From the NCBI RefSeq assembly GCF_001643235.1, contig NZ_LQWY01000007.1, positions 1 to 64,000 of the forward strand: a DNA stretch of 64,000 nt, given 5' to 3'. The notes under the pieces are model-generated. The model was not told the origin of the DNA and searched no databases. It saw only the letters and a program-made list of their open reading frames with translations. Positions 27,140-37,295 of the stretch are shown here, in pieces (position 1 is the first letter of the stretch; each line of letters opens with the position of its first letter). The DNA is from Domibacillus aminovorans. GTDB taxonomy: Bacteria; Bacillota; Bacilli; Bacillales; Domibacillaceae. Made by a program: the position numbers and the translations under genes.

Positions 27140-28259
27140 AGACACTATTGAAAAAGTACCAGGAGGCTTGATGGTCGTTCCTCTTTTACTGGGAGCTACA
27201 CTGAATACAATTGATCAAATGCATATACCAGTCGTAATGAATGTTCTGAAAGCTCTCGGTACAGCGCCAACAGATGATGGTTATTATGAATTTTTAAGAA
27301 TCGGCGGATTTTCCCAGGAATTATTTAAAGATAGTGCACTTGTGCTTATCGCCTTATTTTTATTTTGTGTAGGAAGCCAGATGAATTTAAAAGTAGGCGG
27401 AGTTGCTTTGAAAAAAGGTGTACTGCTCACTAGCACGAAATATTTGACTGGTCTGGCAGTCGGTATGGCGTTCGGATTTTTCTTTGATCCATGGAGTGGA
27501 ATATTAGGGTTGTCTACCTTAGCCATTATTGCTGGGATGACAAATAGTAACAGCGGAATGTATGCTGCTTTAACCGGACAATACGGTAATAGATCGGACG
27601 TAGGCGGACTGTCTATTCTCGCCATTAATGATGGACCTTTCTTAACGCTGGTATCTTTAGGGATTTTAGGAACTGCTTTCCCGTTGATTGCATTCATTGC
27701 CGTATTATTGCCAATCGGTATTGGAATGCTTTTAGGAAATCTTGATCCGAAAATACGTGAATTTTTGCAGCCAGGTGAATCGTTAACGATCCCCTTCTTC
27801 GCATTTGCATTAGGCGCCGGAATGGATTTGGCGAACTTCTTTAATCCTGCTGTACTTGCAGGCGGGTTAACACTTGCTATCCTTACGTTTGTTCTTACTG
27901 GTGGAATGAGTATACTTGTATTTAAATTATTTAAAGAAAAAAGTTACATTGCTCCACTTGCGGAAGCGTCTACAGCAGGAAATGCAGCCGCTACACCTGC
28001 AGCAATAGCAGCGGCAGCTTCAGTGGCAGTAGGGTCAGGGGCTATGACAGCAGCGGAGTTCGAAGCGATACAGAACATTGTTCCGATTGCTACGGCACAA
28101 ATTTCCGTATCGACAATCACAACGTCTCTACTCTGCCCACTAGGGGTTATTCTGATGGATAAGTATCAAAGGAAAAGAGGTATTGATGGCACCCGAGAAG
28201 ACCTTGGACTAAAGGGAATGGAAAGCAAAACAGAAACGAAACAAGCAGCAAGTAACTAA
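27129..28259 (+). CDS. kdgT: 2-keto-3-deoxygluconate permease family transporter (KdgT-like)
   Basis: 376-residue membrane protein with about ten hydrophobic segments, recognised as the KdgT family by KDTIEKVPGGLMVVPLLLGA, LRIGGFSQELFKDSALVLIA, TNSNSGMYAALTGQYG, and the C-terminal LAEASTAGNAAATPAAIAAA. The TTG start at 27129 follows AAAGGAGGTC and overlaps the kinase gene. E. coli KdgT takes up 2-keto-3-deoxygluconate, but placement between glycerate kinase and a LarA homologue suggests the cargo may be glycerate or another sugar acid. Ends before a hairpin at 28265. Confidence 0.86.
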   Translation: MRIKDTIEKVPGGLMVVPLLLGATLNTIDQMHIPVVMNVLKALGTAPTDDGYYEFLRIGGFSQELFKDSALVLIALFLFCVGSQMNLKVGGVALKKGVLLTSTKYLTGLAVGMAFGFFFDPWSGILGLSTLAIIAGMTNSNSGMYAALTGQYGNRSDVGGLSILAINDGPFLTLVSLGILGTAFPLIAFIAVLLPIGIGMLLGNLDPKIREFLQPGESLTIPFFAFALGAGMDLANFFNPAVLAGGLTLAILTFVLTGGMSILVFKLFKEKSYIAPLAEASTAGNAAATPAAIAAAASVAVGSGAMTAAEFEAIQNIVPIATAQISVSTITTSLLCPLGVILMDKYQRKRGIDGTREDLGLKGMESKTETKQAASN

Positions 28260-28264
28260 TTAAT

Positions 28265-28303
28265 CGTTTACCCCCTTTTCAATTCAAAGGGGGTAAACGT
28301 TAT
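28265..28303 (+). terminator. Hairpin between kdgT and larA
   Basis: CGTTTACCCCCTTTT / AAAGGGGGTAAACG, an extended perfect stem with only a short T-rich tail (TTATCTTA). It could be a terminator, an attenuator, or an mRNA-stability element lowering larA-larE expression. A TATAAT at 28306-28311 follows. Confidence 0.6.
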
Positions 28304-28349
28304 CTTATAATAGAAATATCTACTATTAAAAAGGCGGGGTGTATGTAGC

Positions 28350-29624
28350 ATGAATACAGAATTACTTTATGGAAAAGAAGGTATTTCATTAGATTTACCG
28401 GATCATTCATTTATCATCGAACCGAAAAATTTACCTAAATTAGAGAATGAGGAAGAAGCAATTCGACAGGCATTAAGGAATCCGATTGGTGCACCGCCAT
28501 TAAAGGAATCGGTAAAATCGACAGACACTGTATCGATTGTAATCAGTGATATAACGAGACCTACACCGAATCATATTTTAGTCCCCTTATTAATAGAAGA
28601 ATTAAGCCACGTTCCTTTGGAGAATTTTGTGATTATTAATGGTACAGGAACACACCGTGATCAAACGAGGGAAGAGTTTGTCCAAATGCTCGGTGAATGG
28701 GTCGTCGAGCATATTCGTATTGTCAATAATCAATGTCATAATAAAGAAGAACTTGTGAATATAGGTAAAAGCAAATTCGGCTGTGACGTTTATTTGAATA
28801 AAGATTATGTAGAAACAGATTTTCGTATTGTAACAGGCTTTATTGAACCACACTTTTTTGCAGGCTTTTCAGGAGGGCCAAAAGGAATAATGCCAGGAAT
28901 TGCCGGAATTGAAACAATTATGACCTTTCATAATGCAAGAATGATTGGGGATCCTCTTTCTACTTGGGGCAATATGGTTAACAATCCTGTTCAGGACATG
29001 ACTCGTGAAATAAATGGAATGTGCAAACCTGATTTTATGTTAAATGTCACGCTAAATCGTGAAAAAGAAATTACAGAAATTTTTGCAGGAGAGCTTTATG
29101 AAGCGCATGACAAAGGCTGTGCGTTTGTCAAAGAACATACAATGTTCCGCTGTGATAAGCGATTTGACGTCGTGATCGCCTCAAACTCCGGCTACCCGCT
29201 TGATCAAAATCTTTATCAAGCGGTAAAAGGAATGAGCGCGTCACATAAAATTGTCAAAGAAGGAGGATCTATTATTATTGCATCAGAATGTTCAGATGGT
29301 TTGCCAGATCACGGAAACTATTCCAAGATCTTTGAAATGGCAGACACGCCTCAAGATTTACTCGATATGATCAACAACCCTGAGTTTAAAATGTTTGACC
29401 AATGGCAAGTACAAAAACAGGCAGTCATCCAAGTTTGGGCAGATGTTTATGTGTACTCCAAGCTTACAGATGAACAGGTTGAAGGAACGATGCTAAAACC
29501 AACTCATGATATCGAGAAGACAATAGATGATTTAAAGAAAAAGTATGGTGAAAATATGACAATAGCTGTCCTTCCTTTAGGTCCTTTATCGATCCCTTAT
29601 GTCGAGGAGAAAGAATTCGTTTAA
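28350..29624 (+). CDS. larA: LarA-family nickel-dependent hydroxyacid racemase/epimerase
   Basis: LarA enzymes use a nickel-pincer nucleotide covalently bound to lysine to racemise lactate or other 2-hydroxy acids by hydride transfer. In the 424 residues the expected positions are all present: Arg70 (SDITRPTP), His102 (GTGTHR), His168 (EPHFFAGFSGGPKG), pincer-binding Lys178 and His194 (FHNARM), plus SGYPLDQNLYQAVKGM. The length is normal. ATG 28350 follows GGCGGGG. The next gene is larE, so a true nickel-pincer enzyme is likely. Context (glycerate kinase, KdgT, CdaR) points to a sugar acid or glycerate rather than lactate. Confidence 0.88.
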   Translation: MNTELLYGKEGISLDLPDHSFIIEPKNLPKLENEEEAIRQALRNPIGAPPLKESVKSTDTVSIVISDITRPTPNHILVPLLIEELSHVPLENFVIINGTGTHRDQTREEFVQMLGEWVVEHIRIVNNQCHNKEELVNIGKSKFGCDVYLNKDYVETDFRIVTGFIEPHFFAGFSGGPKGIMPGIAGIETIMTFHNARMIGDPLSTWGNMVNNPVQDMTREINGMCKPDFMLNVTLNREKEITEIFAGELYEAHDKGCAFVKEHTMFRCDKRFDVVIASNSGYPLDQNLYQAVKGMSASHKIVKEGGSIIIASECSDGLPDHGNYSKIFEMADTPQDLLDMINNPEFKMFDQWQVQKQAVIQVWADVYVYSKLTDEQVEGTMLKPTHDIEKTIDDLKKKYGENMTIAVLPLGPLSIPYVEEKEFV

Positions 29625-29658
29625 TTATAAAATACTAAAATAAAATGAGGCGCAAAAT

Positions 29659-30492
29659 ATGAATAAAATAATTGAAAAAAACCAGCAACTTGGTGAAATC
29701 CTTTCTGGAATGAATCGCGTTATTGTCGCTTTTTCCGGCGGAGTTGATAGTACGTTAGTGTTGAAAAGAGCACAGCAGGAACTAGGTTCTTCCAATGTTC
29801 TTGCTGTTGTCGTTGCATCAGAATTATTCCGTAAAGAAGAGTTTGAGGGTGCTGTTAATCTTGCAAAAAAAATGGGCGTAAATGTTCACCAAACTGAAAT
29901 TAAGGAATTGGAAGATGAAGGGGTGACGGCGAATACTCCTGATAGCTGGTATTACAGTAAGAAATTACTTTATTTTCATTTAAATCAGCTCGCTAAAGAA
30001 CTAGGTTATGATTATGTTCTGGACGGAATGATCATGGATGATATGGATGATTTTCGCCCTGGCATGAAAGCAAGAACAGAAGCAGGAGCTCGTAGTGTAT
30101 TACAGGAAGCGGGTTTATACAAACAGGAAGTCCGTAAGCTTTCTAAAGAGCTTGAGCTTCCCGTCTGGAATAAACCTGCATCATGCAGTCTTGCATCCAG
30201 AATCCCATATGGAACGAAACTAGATAAACGTAAAATTGAACAAGTCAATCAGGCAGAAAAATTCATTGCAAAACTTGGATTCGACATGGTACGTGTACGC
30301 CATCATGACAATGTTGCTCGTATCGAGGTGACTCCAGAGGAAATTAACGAATTATTAAAGCATCGGGATAAAATAGATTTAAAACTAACATCACTTGGCT
30401 TTAATTATGTGTCAGTCGACCTGCGTGGTTACCGTACCGGCAGCATGAATGAAGTATTGTCTGAGGATGTAATGAAGGTGGAATTTGGATGA
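29659..30492 (+). CDS. larE: Pincer-cofactor sulfur transferase LarE
   Basis: ATP-dependent enzyme that gives sulfur to the LarA cofactor precursor. The 277-residue protein has the PP-loop FSGGVDSTLVLK (about 25-36), TPDSWYYSKKLLY, DGMIMDDMDDFRPGMKARTE, and NKPASCSLASRIPYG with a Cys at residue 176. That is the position of the sacrificial Cys in the Lactobacillus plantarum enzyme, so this is the Cys-consuming type rather than a Fe-S type. Thirty-four bases after larA. Genes for LarB and LarC, also needed, are not in this window. Confidence 0.93.
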   Translation: MNKIIEKNQQLGEILSGMNRVIVAFSGGVDSTLVLKRAQQELGSSNVLAVVVASELFRKEEFEGAVNLAKKMGVNVHQTEIKELEDEGVTANTPDSWYYSKKLLYFHLNQLAKELGYDYVLDGMIMDDMDDFRPGMKARTEAGARSVLQEAGLYKQEVRKLSKELELPVWNKPASCSLASRIPYGTKLDKRKIEQVNQAEKFIAKLGFDMVRVRHHDNVARIEVTPEEINELLKHRDKIDLKLTSLGFNYVSVDLRGYRTGSMNEVLSEDVMKVEFG

Positions 30493-30741
30493 TGATTGGT
30501 CAAAGAGTTAGACTTGTATGGAACGAAACGAATCCAATTTATCTATAAAATGGTTTGTTTTTTATTAAAAGTAGTGATGATCCAGTTAAATGAAGCTGTC
30601 TGAAGAGGTCATAAATGTTGACTTACTGCTAGGCAGTCTTCTTTCTGTTAATTTGAGTGTGGAATTTACACCTTTATAATAATGAGCTAAACGAAAAAAA
30701 GAATCTTCAAGAATGAAGATTCACTATTATAATCTTCACTA
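30493..30741. other. Intergenic region with a leftward terminator
   Basis: No gene seen. GAATCTTC / GAAGATTC at 30701-30722, preceded by seven A on the plus strand, is a terminator for the leftward gene at 30742. Confidence 0.6.
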
Positions 30742-31038
30742 TTATAATGTAAATCTATCCTCTAAATCATCAAACCCTTGATCGCTGTCTTTTCTTACTT
30801 CGAACTGCAATCCATCACGAGAAAACACGCTAACTTCATAGTTTTTGTAATCCCCATAGTTTTTGCATTTGCCTTTTACATCATAGATAAATCCAATGTA
30901 GTCTTTTCCTTCTCCAGGCAAAAACTCTTCTTCAACGAAATGAACGTCTTTGTAGTCAAAAGGCCTACTAGATAATATATTTCTTATTGTTTCTACTGAG
31001 CTTGACAAATCACACTTTATTCTTTCCGACGGATTCAT
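30742..31038 (-). CDS. Hypothetical protein, 98 residues
   Basis: Not recognised. A soluble acidic protein with predicted strands around EGKDYIGFIYDVKGKCKNY and NYEVSVFSRDGLQFEVRKDS. It has an N-terminal helix and no signal peptide or membrane segment. ATG 31038 follows AAAGGATTGATTT. It has its own terminator at 30701-30722. Single-gene unit between larE and nadE. Confidence 0.6.
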   Translation of the reverse strand: MNPSERIKCDLSSSVETIRNILSSRPFDYKDVHFVEEEFLPGEGKDYIGFIYDVKGKCKNYGDYKNYEVSVFSRDGLQFEVRKDSDQGFDDLEDRFTL

Positions 31039-31319
31039 CTAAATCAATCCTTTCTTTTATTTTATTCAATTGTATCCCATCTTTAAAGCTATGCTATGTT
31101 GTTCCCTTTATGTATCGCTTGTAAACATCATTTTTTGAATATTTTCCGACAATTGAATATAATTTGTTCAATGACGATTCCGTATTTACGTGTCTTTACA
31201 AATTTTCACTAAGTTATTATTTTCTTTCGTATAATCAAAGTGAATGTAATCGGCAACGTGGATATAGAAGTGGTACAATAATGACAAATGTATGAGAGAC
31301 GGAAGGGGGATTTTTAGTT

Positions 31320-32150
31320 GTGCGTGACATGCAAAAAAAAATTATTGAAGAGCTAAAAGTAAAACCGGGGATTAATGCACCGGAAGAAATTAGACGAAGT
31401 GTTGATTTTCTGAAAGCTTATTTGCGTCACCATTCTTTTTTAAAAGGATTTGTGCTCGGTATTTCCGGCGGTCAGGATTCAACACTTGCTGGTAAACTTG
31501 CACAGATGGCGGTCGACGAATTAAAAGAAGAAACAGGTTCTGACGACTATGCTTTTTTTGCTGTACGCCTTCCATACGGTGTTCAAAAGGATGAAGATGA
31601 CTGTCAGGATGCACTTGATTTTATCCAGCCGGATGAAATATATACGATTAATATCAAACCGTCTGTTAAAGCGAGCGAAGCAGCTCTGATGGGAAACGGT
31701 ATTGAGTTAACGGATTTTATTAAAGGAAATGAAAAAGCACGCGAACGAATGAAAGCACAGTACAGCATTGCCGCCATGAAAAACGCGGTTGTCATCGGCA
31801 CGGATCATGGAGCAGAAGCAGTAACCGGTTTTTATACAAAATTCGGTGACGGGGGCGCTGATCTTATTCCGCTTTCTCGTTTAAATAAACGACAAGGGCG
31901 TCAAATGCTGCAAGAATTAGACTGTCCGAAGCATCTGTATACGAAAGTACCGACAGCCGACCTTGAAGAAGATCGTCCGCAGCTGCCGGATGAAGTGGCA
32001 CTTGGCGTCTCGTACGAACATATCGATGATTACCTGGAAGGAAGAGAGGTACCGGATGCAGCAGCGGAACGAATAGAAGACCTCTTTAAAAAATCAGCAC
32101 ATAAACGCCATCTTCCCATTACCGTTTTTGATGATTTTTGGAAAAAATAA
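31320..32150 (+). CDS. nadE: NH3-dependent NAD+ synthetase
   Basis: Converts deamido-NAD, ammonia and ATP to NAD+. The 276-residue protein has the PP-loop [16 protein letters not shown] (about 46-61), the substrate loop [38 protein letters not shown] and [18 protein letters not shown], and ends in [15 protein letters not shown]. No glutaminase domain, so it uses free ammonia. GTG 31320 is nine bases after AAGGGGGA. Monocistronic; about 280 bases of mostly featureless DNA precede it. Confidence 0.95.
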   Translation: MRDMQKKIIEELKVKPGINAPEEIRRSVDFLKAYLRHHSFLKGFVLGISGGQDSTLAGKLAQMAVDELKEETGSDDYAFFAVRLPYGVQKDEDDCQDALDFIQPDEIYTINIKPSVKASEAALMGNGIELTDFIKGNEKARERMKAQYSIAAMKNAVVIGTDHGAEAVTGFYTKFGDGGADLIPLSRLNKRQGRQMLQELDCPKHLYTKVPTADLEEDRPQLPDEVALGVSYEHIDDYLEGREVPDAAAERIEDLFKKSAHKRHLPITVFDDFWKK

Positions 32151-32335
32151 TGCTTTCAGGCTTCTGCCAGGAAGTTTTTTAAATCTGAATTTTCAATAAA
32201 AACTCCAACGCCTTGACCGACCAGCTGTATACATATAAAATGAGGTCGAAATGTGTGAACACGAACAAATAATAGAGGATTGTTTCCTATAATACGGAAT
32301 TGTTGAAGAAAGTTGAAGAAAGAGGAGTAGATACG

Positions 32336-33889
32336 ATGACAGGAAAATCAGAATTACAAAATCAGGAAATGATTCTCGTGCTTGATTTTGGTAGTCAATA
32401 TAATCAATTAATTACACGACGCATTCGCGAATTTGGTGTATATAGTGAGCTTCATCCACACACAATTACGGTGGAGGAAATTAAAGAAATCAATCCAAAA
32501 GGGATTATTTTCTCCGGCGGTCCAAACAGTGTGTATGCGGAAGGTGCATTTGGCTGTGACGAGCGTATTTTTGACTTGAATATTCCGATATTCGGCATTT
32601 GCTACGGCATGCAGTTGATGACAAAATATTATGGTGGCAAAGTAGAATCCGCGTCTCACCGTGAATACGGCAAAGCAGCGATTAACGTGCAGACAGAATC
32701 CGCGCTTTTCGCCGATCTTCCGAAAGAGCAAGTTGTCTGGATGAGTCATAGCGATCTTGTAACGGAAGCACCAGCAGGATTTACCGTTGATGTAGTGAAT
32801 CCATCATGCCCGATTGCGTCGATGAGCTATGCAGAAAAAAATCTTTACGCTGTTCAATTCCATCCAGAAGTAAAACATTCTGTTTATGGCAATGATATTT
32901 TGAAAAATTTCGTCTTTGGCATTTGCGATTGCACGGGAGACTGGTCAATGGAAAACTTCATTGAAGTTGAAGTGGAAAAAATTCGTCAAATAGTCGGTGA
33001 CAAAAATGTTCTTTGTGCCATGTCAGGCGGTGTTGATTCATCCGTGGTCGCGGTATTGATGCATAAAGCAATTGGTGATCAACTGACATGTATTTTTGTC
33101 GATCACGGTCTTCTGCGTAAAAACGAAGCAGAAGAAGTGATGGATACATTTGCAAATGGATTTAATATCAACATTATTAAAGTGGATGCAAAAGACCGCT
33201 TCTTGAGTAAACTTGCGGGTGTTTCTGATCCAGAGAAAAAACGCAAAATTATCGGTAATGAATTTATTTATGTATTTGACGATGAAGCGTCGAAACTAGA
33301 AGGTATTGATTACCTTGCACAAGGGACACTTTATACGGATATTATCGAAAGTGGAACAGCGACCGCACAAACGATTAAATCGCATCATAACGTCGGTGGC
33401 CTGCCAGAAGATATGCAATTCCAATTAATTGAACCGCTTAACACATTGTTTAAAGATGAAGTGCGTGCGCTCGGTTCTGAGCTTGGTATTCCAGATCATA
33501 TCGTCTGGCGTCAGCCGTTTCCAGGACCTGGTTTAGGCATTCGTGTTCTTGGGGAAATTTCTGAAGAAAAATTGGAAATTGTCCGCGAATCGGATGCGAT
33601 TTTACGTGAAGAAGTGCGTAACCATGGACTTGAACGTGAAATCTGGCAATACTTTACGGTCCTTCCGGATATCCGCAGCGTTGGTGTGATGGGTGATGCG
33701 CGTACGTACGATTATACAATTGGCATTCGTGCGGTGACATCGATTGATGGTATGACATCTGATTGGGCACGTATTCCTTGGGAAGTGCTTGAAGTGATCT
33801 CAACTCGTATTGTAAATGAAGTGGCCCATGTAAACCGTGTCGTGTATGACATTACAAGCAAGCCGCCTGCAACGATCGAGTGGGAATAA
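32336..33889 (+). CDS. guaA: GMP synthase (glutamine-hydrolysing)
   Basis: Aminates XMP to GMP using glutamine. The 517-residue protein has a class I amidotransferase domain (about 1-200; Cys89 in [10 protein letters not shown], and QFHPEV with the catalytic His and Glu), a PP-loop ATP pyrophosphatase domain ([15 protein letters not shown]) and a C-terminal dimerisation domain ending in [14 protein letters not shown] 32336 follows AGAGGAGTAG. One PurBox-like ACACGAACAAAT lies at 32259-32270, but no riboswitch was seen. Confidence 0.97.
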   Translation: MTGKSELQNQEMILVLDFGSQYNQLITRRIREFGVYSELHPHTITVEEIKEINPKGIIFSGGPNSVYAEGAFGCDERIFDLNIPIFGICYGMQLMTKYYGGKVESASHREYGKAAINVQTESALFADLPKEQVVWMSHSDLVTEAPAGFTVDVVNPSCPIASMSYAEKNLYAVQFHPEVKHSVYGNDILKNFVFGICDCTGDWSMENFIEVEVEKIRQIVGDKNVLCAMSGGVDSSVVAVLMHKAIGDQLTCIFVDHGLLRKNEAEEVMDTFANGFNINIIKVDAKDRFLSKLAGVSDPEKKRKIIGNEFIYVFDDEASKLEGIDYLAQGTLYTDIIESGTATAQTIKSHHNVGGLPEDMQFQLIEPLNTLFKDEVRALGSELGIPDHIVWRQPFPGPGLGIRVLGEISEEKLEIVRESDAILREEVRNHGLEREIWQYFTVLPDIRSVGVMGDARTYDYTIGIRAVTSIDGMTSDWARIPWEVLEVISTRIVNEVAHVNRVVYDITSKPPATIEWE

Positions 33890-34013
33890 AGGCGAATTAT
33901 TTTCTATCCCATTATGATGATCGTAAAAGGTCGTTCAAAAGAAGTGCACCCCATTATGTATTTCTTGTTTATTGTATTTGTTCTTTGCTTTATTTTTATT
34001 AAATAAGCGACTC

Positions 34014-34045
34014 ACACCTTCCTATAAATAGGGAGGTGTTTTTTT
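34014..34045 (+). terminator. Terminator between guaA and glcT
   Basis: ACACCTTCCT / AGGGAGGTGT stem followed by seven T. Confidence 0.8.
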
Positions 34046-34099
34046 GGACAGGTCCTCATGCTATACTGTAAAAAAACGAAGAACAATGGGGATATCACC

Positions 34100-34942
34100 G
34101 TGAGTAAATTTTTTGTAAAAAAAGTATTAAATAATAATGTGCTCATCGCGTCAGGAGAAGATCGTGTCGAAGTGGTGCTCATTGGCCGGGGAATTGGTTT
34201 CGGACGGCGTCAAGGAGACGAAATTGTTCGGGAATCTGTTGAAAAGCTGTTCGTGCTGACCGATCGGAATGAGCAGGAGCAATATAAAAAATTGCTGCCG
34301 AATATTGATGATGAAACATTAAGAGTGATTATTGCAGCAGTCGAATTAATTCGTGATCGTGTAGGGCAAACGTTAAACGAGCATATTCATGTCGGCCTCA
34401 CCGATCATCTTTTGTTCGCTGTCAATCGGATGATCCGGGGGATTGGGATACGCAATCCCTTTTTGTTGGAAACGAAAGCGCTCTATCCGTTTGAATATGA
34501 AGTGGCAGAAGCAGTAACCAAGCTCATTAATCAGCGGCTGACAGTCGCGTTGCCGCCAGGTGAAGTAGGTTTTATTGCACTTCATATACATAGCGCGATT
34601 ACGAATAAAGCGGTTCGTGATTTAAGCCGTTATTCAGAACTAATGGCAACGCTTATTCAACTGATTGAAGTGCAGCTAGATGTAAAGCTTGATAAAGAAA
34701 GTATTGATTATATGCGGCTTGTTCGTCATATCCGTTATACGATTGAACGGGTTGTCCGCGGCGAAAAAGTGGATGAACCAGAAAAAATAGCAAGTCTCTT
34801 GAAAACGGAATATCCAATATGCTATAATTTGTCGTGGAAGCTAATCAAAGTAATGCAGCAGACATTAAAAAAGCCAGTGTACGATGCGGAAGCGGTTTAC
34901 TTGACGATGCATCTGCAACGGATTCAGACAAAAATGAAATAA
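34100..34942 (+). CDS. glcT: Transcription antiterminator GlcT (BglG family)
   Basis: RNA-binding antiterminator that allows ptsG expression when glucose is present. The 280-residue protein has an N-terminal RNA-binding domain (about 1-58, SKFFVKKVLNNNVLIASGED and IGRGIGFGRRQGDEI) and two PRDs with candidate phosphorylation histidines in NEHIHVGLTDHL, ALHIHSAI, LVRHIRYTI and YLTMHLQRI. GTG 34100 follows GGGGATATC; the upstream frame extension is not conserved in kind. Its target site lies directly downstream, before ptsG, as in B. subtilis. Confidence 0.94.
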   Translation: MSKFFVKKVLNNNVLIASGEDRVEVVLIGRGIGFGRRQGDEIVRESVEKLFVLTDRNEQEQYKKLLPNIDDETLRVIIAAVELIRDRVGQTLNEHIHVGLTDHLLFAVNRMIRGIGIRNPFLLETKALYPFEYEVAEAVTKLINQRLTVALPPGEVGFIALHIHSAITNKAVRDLSRYSELMATLIQLIEVQLDVKLDKESIDYMRLVRHIRYTIERVVRGEKVDEPEKIASLLKTEYPICYNLSWKLIKVMQQTLKKPVYDAEAVYLTMHLQRIQTKMK

Positions 34943-34961
34943 ATTATTCGTTCTTTACGTG

Positions 34962-35060
34962 TTACTGATACGATCAGGCATGAGTAAAGGAGATTTAGGG
35001 AAAACAGAGGTTATAACCACTTCTGTTTTCTACTGTCTTCTTTTCTCATGCCTTTTTTCG
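34962..35060 (+). promoter_or_regulatory. GlcT antiterminator (RAT) site and overlapping terminator of ptsG
   Basis: CTGATACGATCAGGCATGAG at 34966 onward resembles the B. subtilis ptsG RAT. It overlaps the 5' arm of a long terminator whose arms are AGGCATGAG (34976) and CTCATGCCT before six T, with an inner stem GAAAACAGA / TCTGTTTTC. GlcT binding to the RAT would prevent the terminator from forming. Confidence 0.88.
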
Positions 35061-35118
35061 TGTTTGTCTGTTTTTTCTTTGAGAAGCTCATAATAAAAGT
35101 GATGAAGGAGGAAAATAT

Positions 35119-37197
35119 ATGTTTAAAAAACTTTTTGGTGTTTTACAAAAAATTGGTAAAGCACTCATGCTCCCTGTTGCAATTTTGCCGGCAGCCGGTC
35201 TACTTCTTGCATTCGGTAATGCTCTTCAAAACCCGACACTTGTCGAAATTGCTCCATTCCTTGAATTAAACTGGATTGTACAAGTGGCTGCGGTTATGGA
35301 AAATTCAGGGGATATTGTGTTTGGTAACTTGCCGATACTATTTGCTCTCGGTGTCGCTATTGGCCTTGCAGGAGGAGATGGTGTTGCCGGTCTTGCTGCG
35401 TTAGTTGGATATTTAATTATGAATGCCACAATGGGAACAGCTCTTGGTCTTGAAAAAATGGCTGTTTTGCAAAGCGGAGATCCTGCATATGCCTTAATCC
35501 TAGGTATTCCATCCCTTCAAACGGGTGTATTTGGAGGGATTATCGTCGGTGTTCTCGCGGCGTATATGTACAATAAATTCTTTAACATTGAATTGCCGTC
35601 TTATCTCGGTTTCTTTGCAGGTAAACGGTTTGTTCCAATTGCAACGGCTGCATCAGCGGTTGTGCTCGGTCTTTTAATGATCTTCATCTGGCCGACCATT
35701 CAAAGTGGTTTAAATACATTTTCTCATTTCGTTTTAAATTGGAATCTTGCCGGTTCGGCTTTCGTGTTCGGTGTCATTGAACGTGCATTAATTCCATTCG
35801 GTTTGCACCACATATTCTATACACCATTCTGGTTTGAGTTCGGTTCGTATGTAAACCAGGCTGGGGAAGTTGTGCGTGGTGACAACACGATCTTTCAGGC
35901 GCAAATTAAAGATGGCGTTCAAAACTTAACAGCCGGTACATTTATGACAGGTAAATATCCATTCATGATGTTCGGTCTTCCGGCTGCAGCGCTTGCGATT
36001 TATCATGAGGCACGTCCGGAACGTAAAAAAGTCGTTGCAGGTATTATGGGTTCTGCTGCTTTGACCTCTTTCTTAACAGGAATTACCGAGCCGCTTGAAT
36101 TCTCATTTTTGTTCGTTGCACCCGTGTTGTTTGCCATTCACACAATCTTTGCAGGTCTCTCATTTATGACGATGCATCTTCTAAACGTTAAAATTGGGAT
36201 GACCTTCTCTGGTGGTTTGATCGATTACATTTTATTCGGTGCGATTAACCCGCAAACGAATGCGTGGATCGTTATTCCGGTTGGTCTTGTGCTAGCCGTA
36301 ATTTACTACTTTGGTTTCCGTTTTGCGATTCGTAAGTTTAACCTGGCAACACCAGGCCGTGAGCCAGAAAATGAAGATGCAGACAACGATGCACCAGCGG
36401 TTGTTGCAAGTGAGCTTCCGTATGAAATATTAGAAGCAATGGGAGGCAAAGAAAACATTGCCAACCTGGATGCATGTATTACACGTCTTCGCGTATCAGT
36501 TAATGACAGTGCCCATGTTGATAAAAAACGGTTGAAAAAGCTTGGCGCTGCCGGTGTTCTTGAAGTTGGCAACAGCATTCAAGCCATTTTTGGTCCTCGT
36601 TCAGACAGCTTACGTCACCAAATGGCGGATATTATGAAAGGAAATTCTCCGCGTCCGACTGCAGTGAAGCCGGATCAGGAAGTACAAAAGGAAGTACAAA
36701 AGGAAGTAGAACAAGCGGTGCCATCCGCCATCCGTAATGATATGGAAAGCCGATTTGTGGCGCCAATCACGGGTGAGTTACTTCCGATTACAGAAGTATC
36801 AGATCCTGTTTTCTCAGGGAAACTGATGGGTGATGGTTTTGCGATTAAGCCTTCCGACGGTATAGTTGTCTCACCGGTTGACGGCAAAATCGTGAACATT
36901 TTCCCGACAAAACACGCGATCGGTCTTGTGTCAGATAATGGCCGTGAAGTATTGATTCATTTCGGGATTGATACGGTGAAATTGAAAGGTGAAGGGTTCG
37001 AATCACTTATTTCAGAAGGAGATATAGTGAAAGCAGGCCAGCCTCTTCTCAAAGTGGATCTTGGTTACATTGCCGAAAACGCAACTTCAACGATCACGCC
37101 GATTATTTTTACAAACCTTGCTGAAGGTGAATCAGTCGTTGTCGATAAACCGGGCTCAGTGAAATTCGGTGACGAGAACATTATTACTATTAAATAA
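35119..37197 (+). CDS. ptsG: PTS glucose-specific transporter EIICBA
   Basis: Imports and phosphorylates glucose. The 692-residue protein has an EIIC membrane domain (about 1-400; [49 protein letters not shown]), an EIIB domain with phospho-Cys453 in [13 protein letters not shown], a linker with the repeat [12 protein letters not shown], and an EIIA domain with active His614 in [20 protein letters not shown] 35119 follows GAAGGAGG. Under GlcT control. It ends at a strong terminator. Confidence 0.97.
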   Translation: MFKKLFGVLQKIGKALMLPVAILPAAGLLLAFGNALQNPTLVEIAPFLELNWIVQVAAVMENSGDIVFGNLPILFALGVAIGLAGGDGVAGLAALVGYLIMNATMGTALGLEKMAVLQSGDPAYALILGIPSLQTGVFGGIIVGVLAAYMYNKFFNIELPSYLGFFAGKRFVPIATAASAVVLGLLMIFIWPTIQSGLNTFSHFVLNWNLAGSAFVFGVIERALIPFGLHHIFYTPFWFEFGSYVNQAGEVVRGDNTIFQAQIKDGVQNLTAGTFMTGKYPFMMFGLPAAALAIYHEARPERKKVVAGIMGSAALTSFLTGITEPLEFSFLFVAPVLFAIHTIFAGLSFMTMHLLNVKIGMTFSGGLIDYILFGAINPQTNAWIVIPVGLVLAVIYYFGFRFAIRKFNLATPGREPENEDADNDAPAVVASELPYEILEAMGGKENIANLDACITRLRVSVNDSAHVDKKRLKKLGAAGVLEVGNSIQAIFGPRSDSLRHQMADIMKGNSPRPTAVKPDQEVQKEVQKEVEQAVPSAIRNDMESRFVAPITGELLPITEVSDPVFSGKLMGDGFAIKPSDGIVVSPVDGKIVNIFPTKHAIGLVSDNGREVLIHFGIDTVKLKGEGFESLISEGDIVKAGQPLLKVDLGYIAENATSTITPIIFTNLAEGESVVVDKPGSVKFGDENIITIK

Positions 37198-37206
37198 GAA
37201 GTGACC

Positions 37207-37246
37207 AGCCTCAAACAGTCTATTGCGGACTGTTTGAGGCTTTTTT
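37207..37246 (+). terminator. Terminator after ptsG
   Basis: AGCCTCAAACAGTC / GACTGTTTGAGGCT stem with TTTTTT. Confidence 0.9.
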
Positions 37247-37295
37247 ATTTAATGAGTGTATGGTACACTGCCGTCAAAGAGGAGTGGAAAAATCA

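Noticed and set aside
32151-32335. Purine riboswitch before guaA.
   Set aside because: No TATAAT/ATATGG/GACTAYG set is present; only a single PurBox-like sequence.
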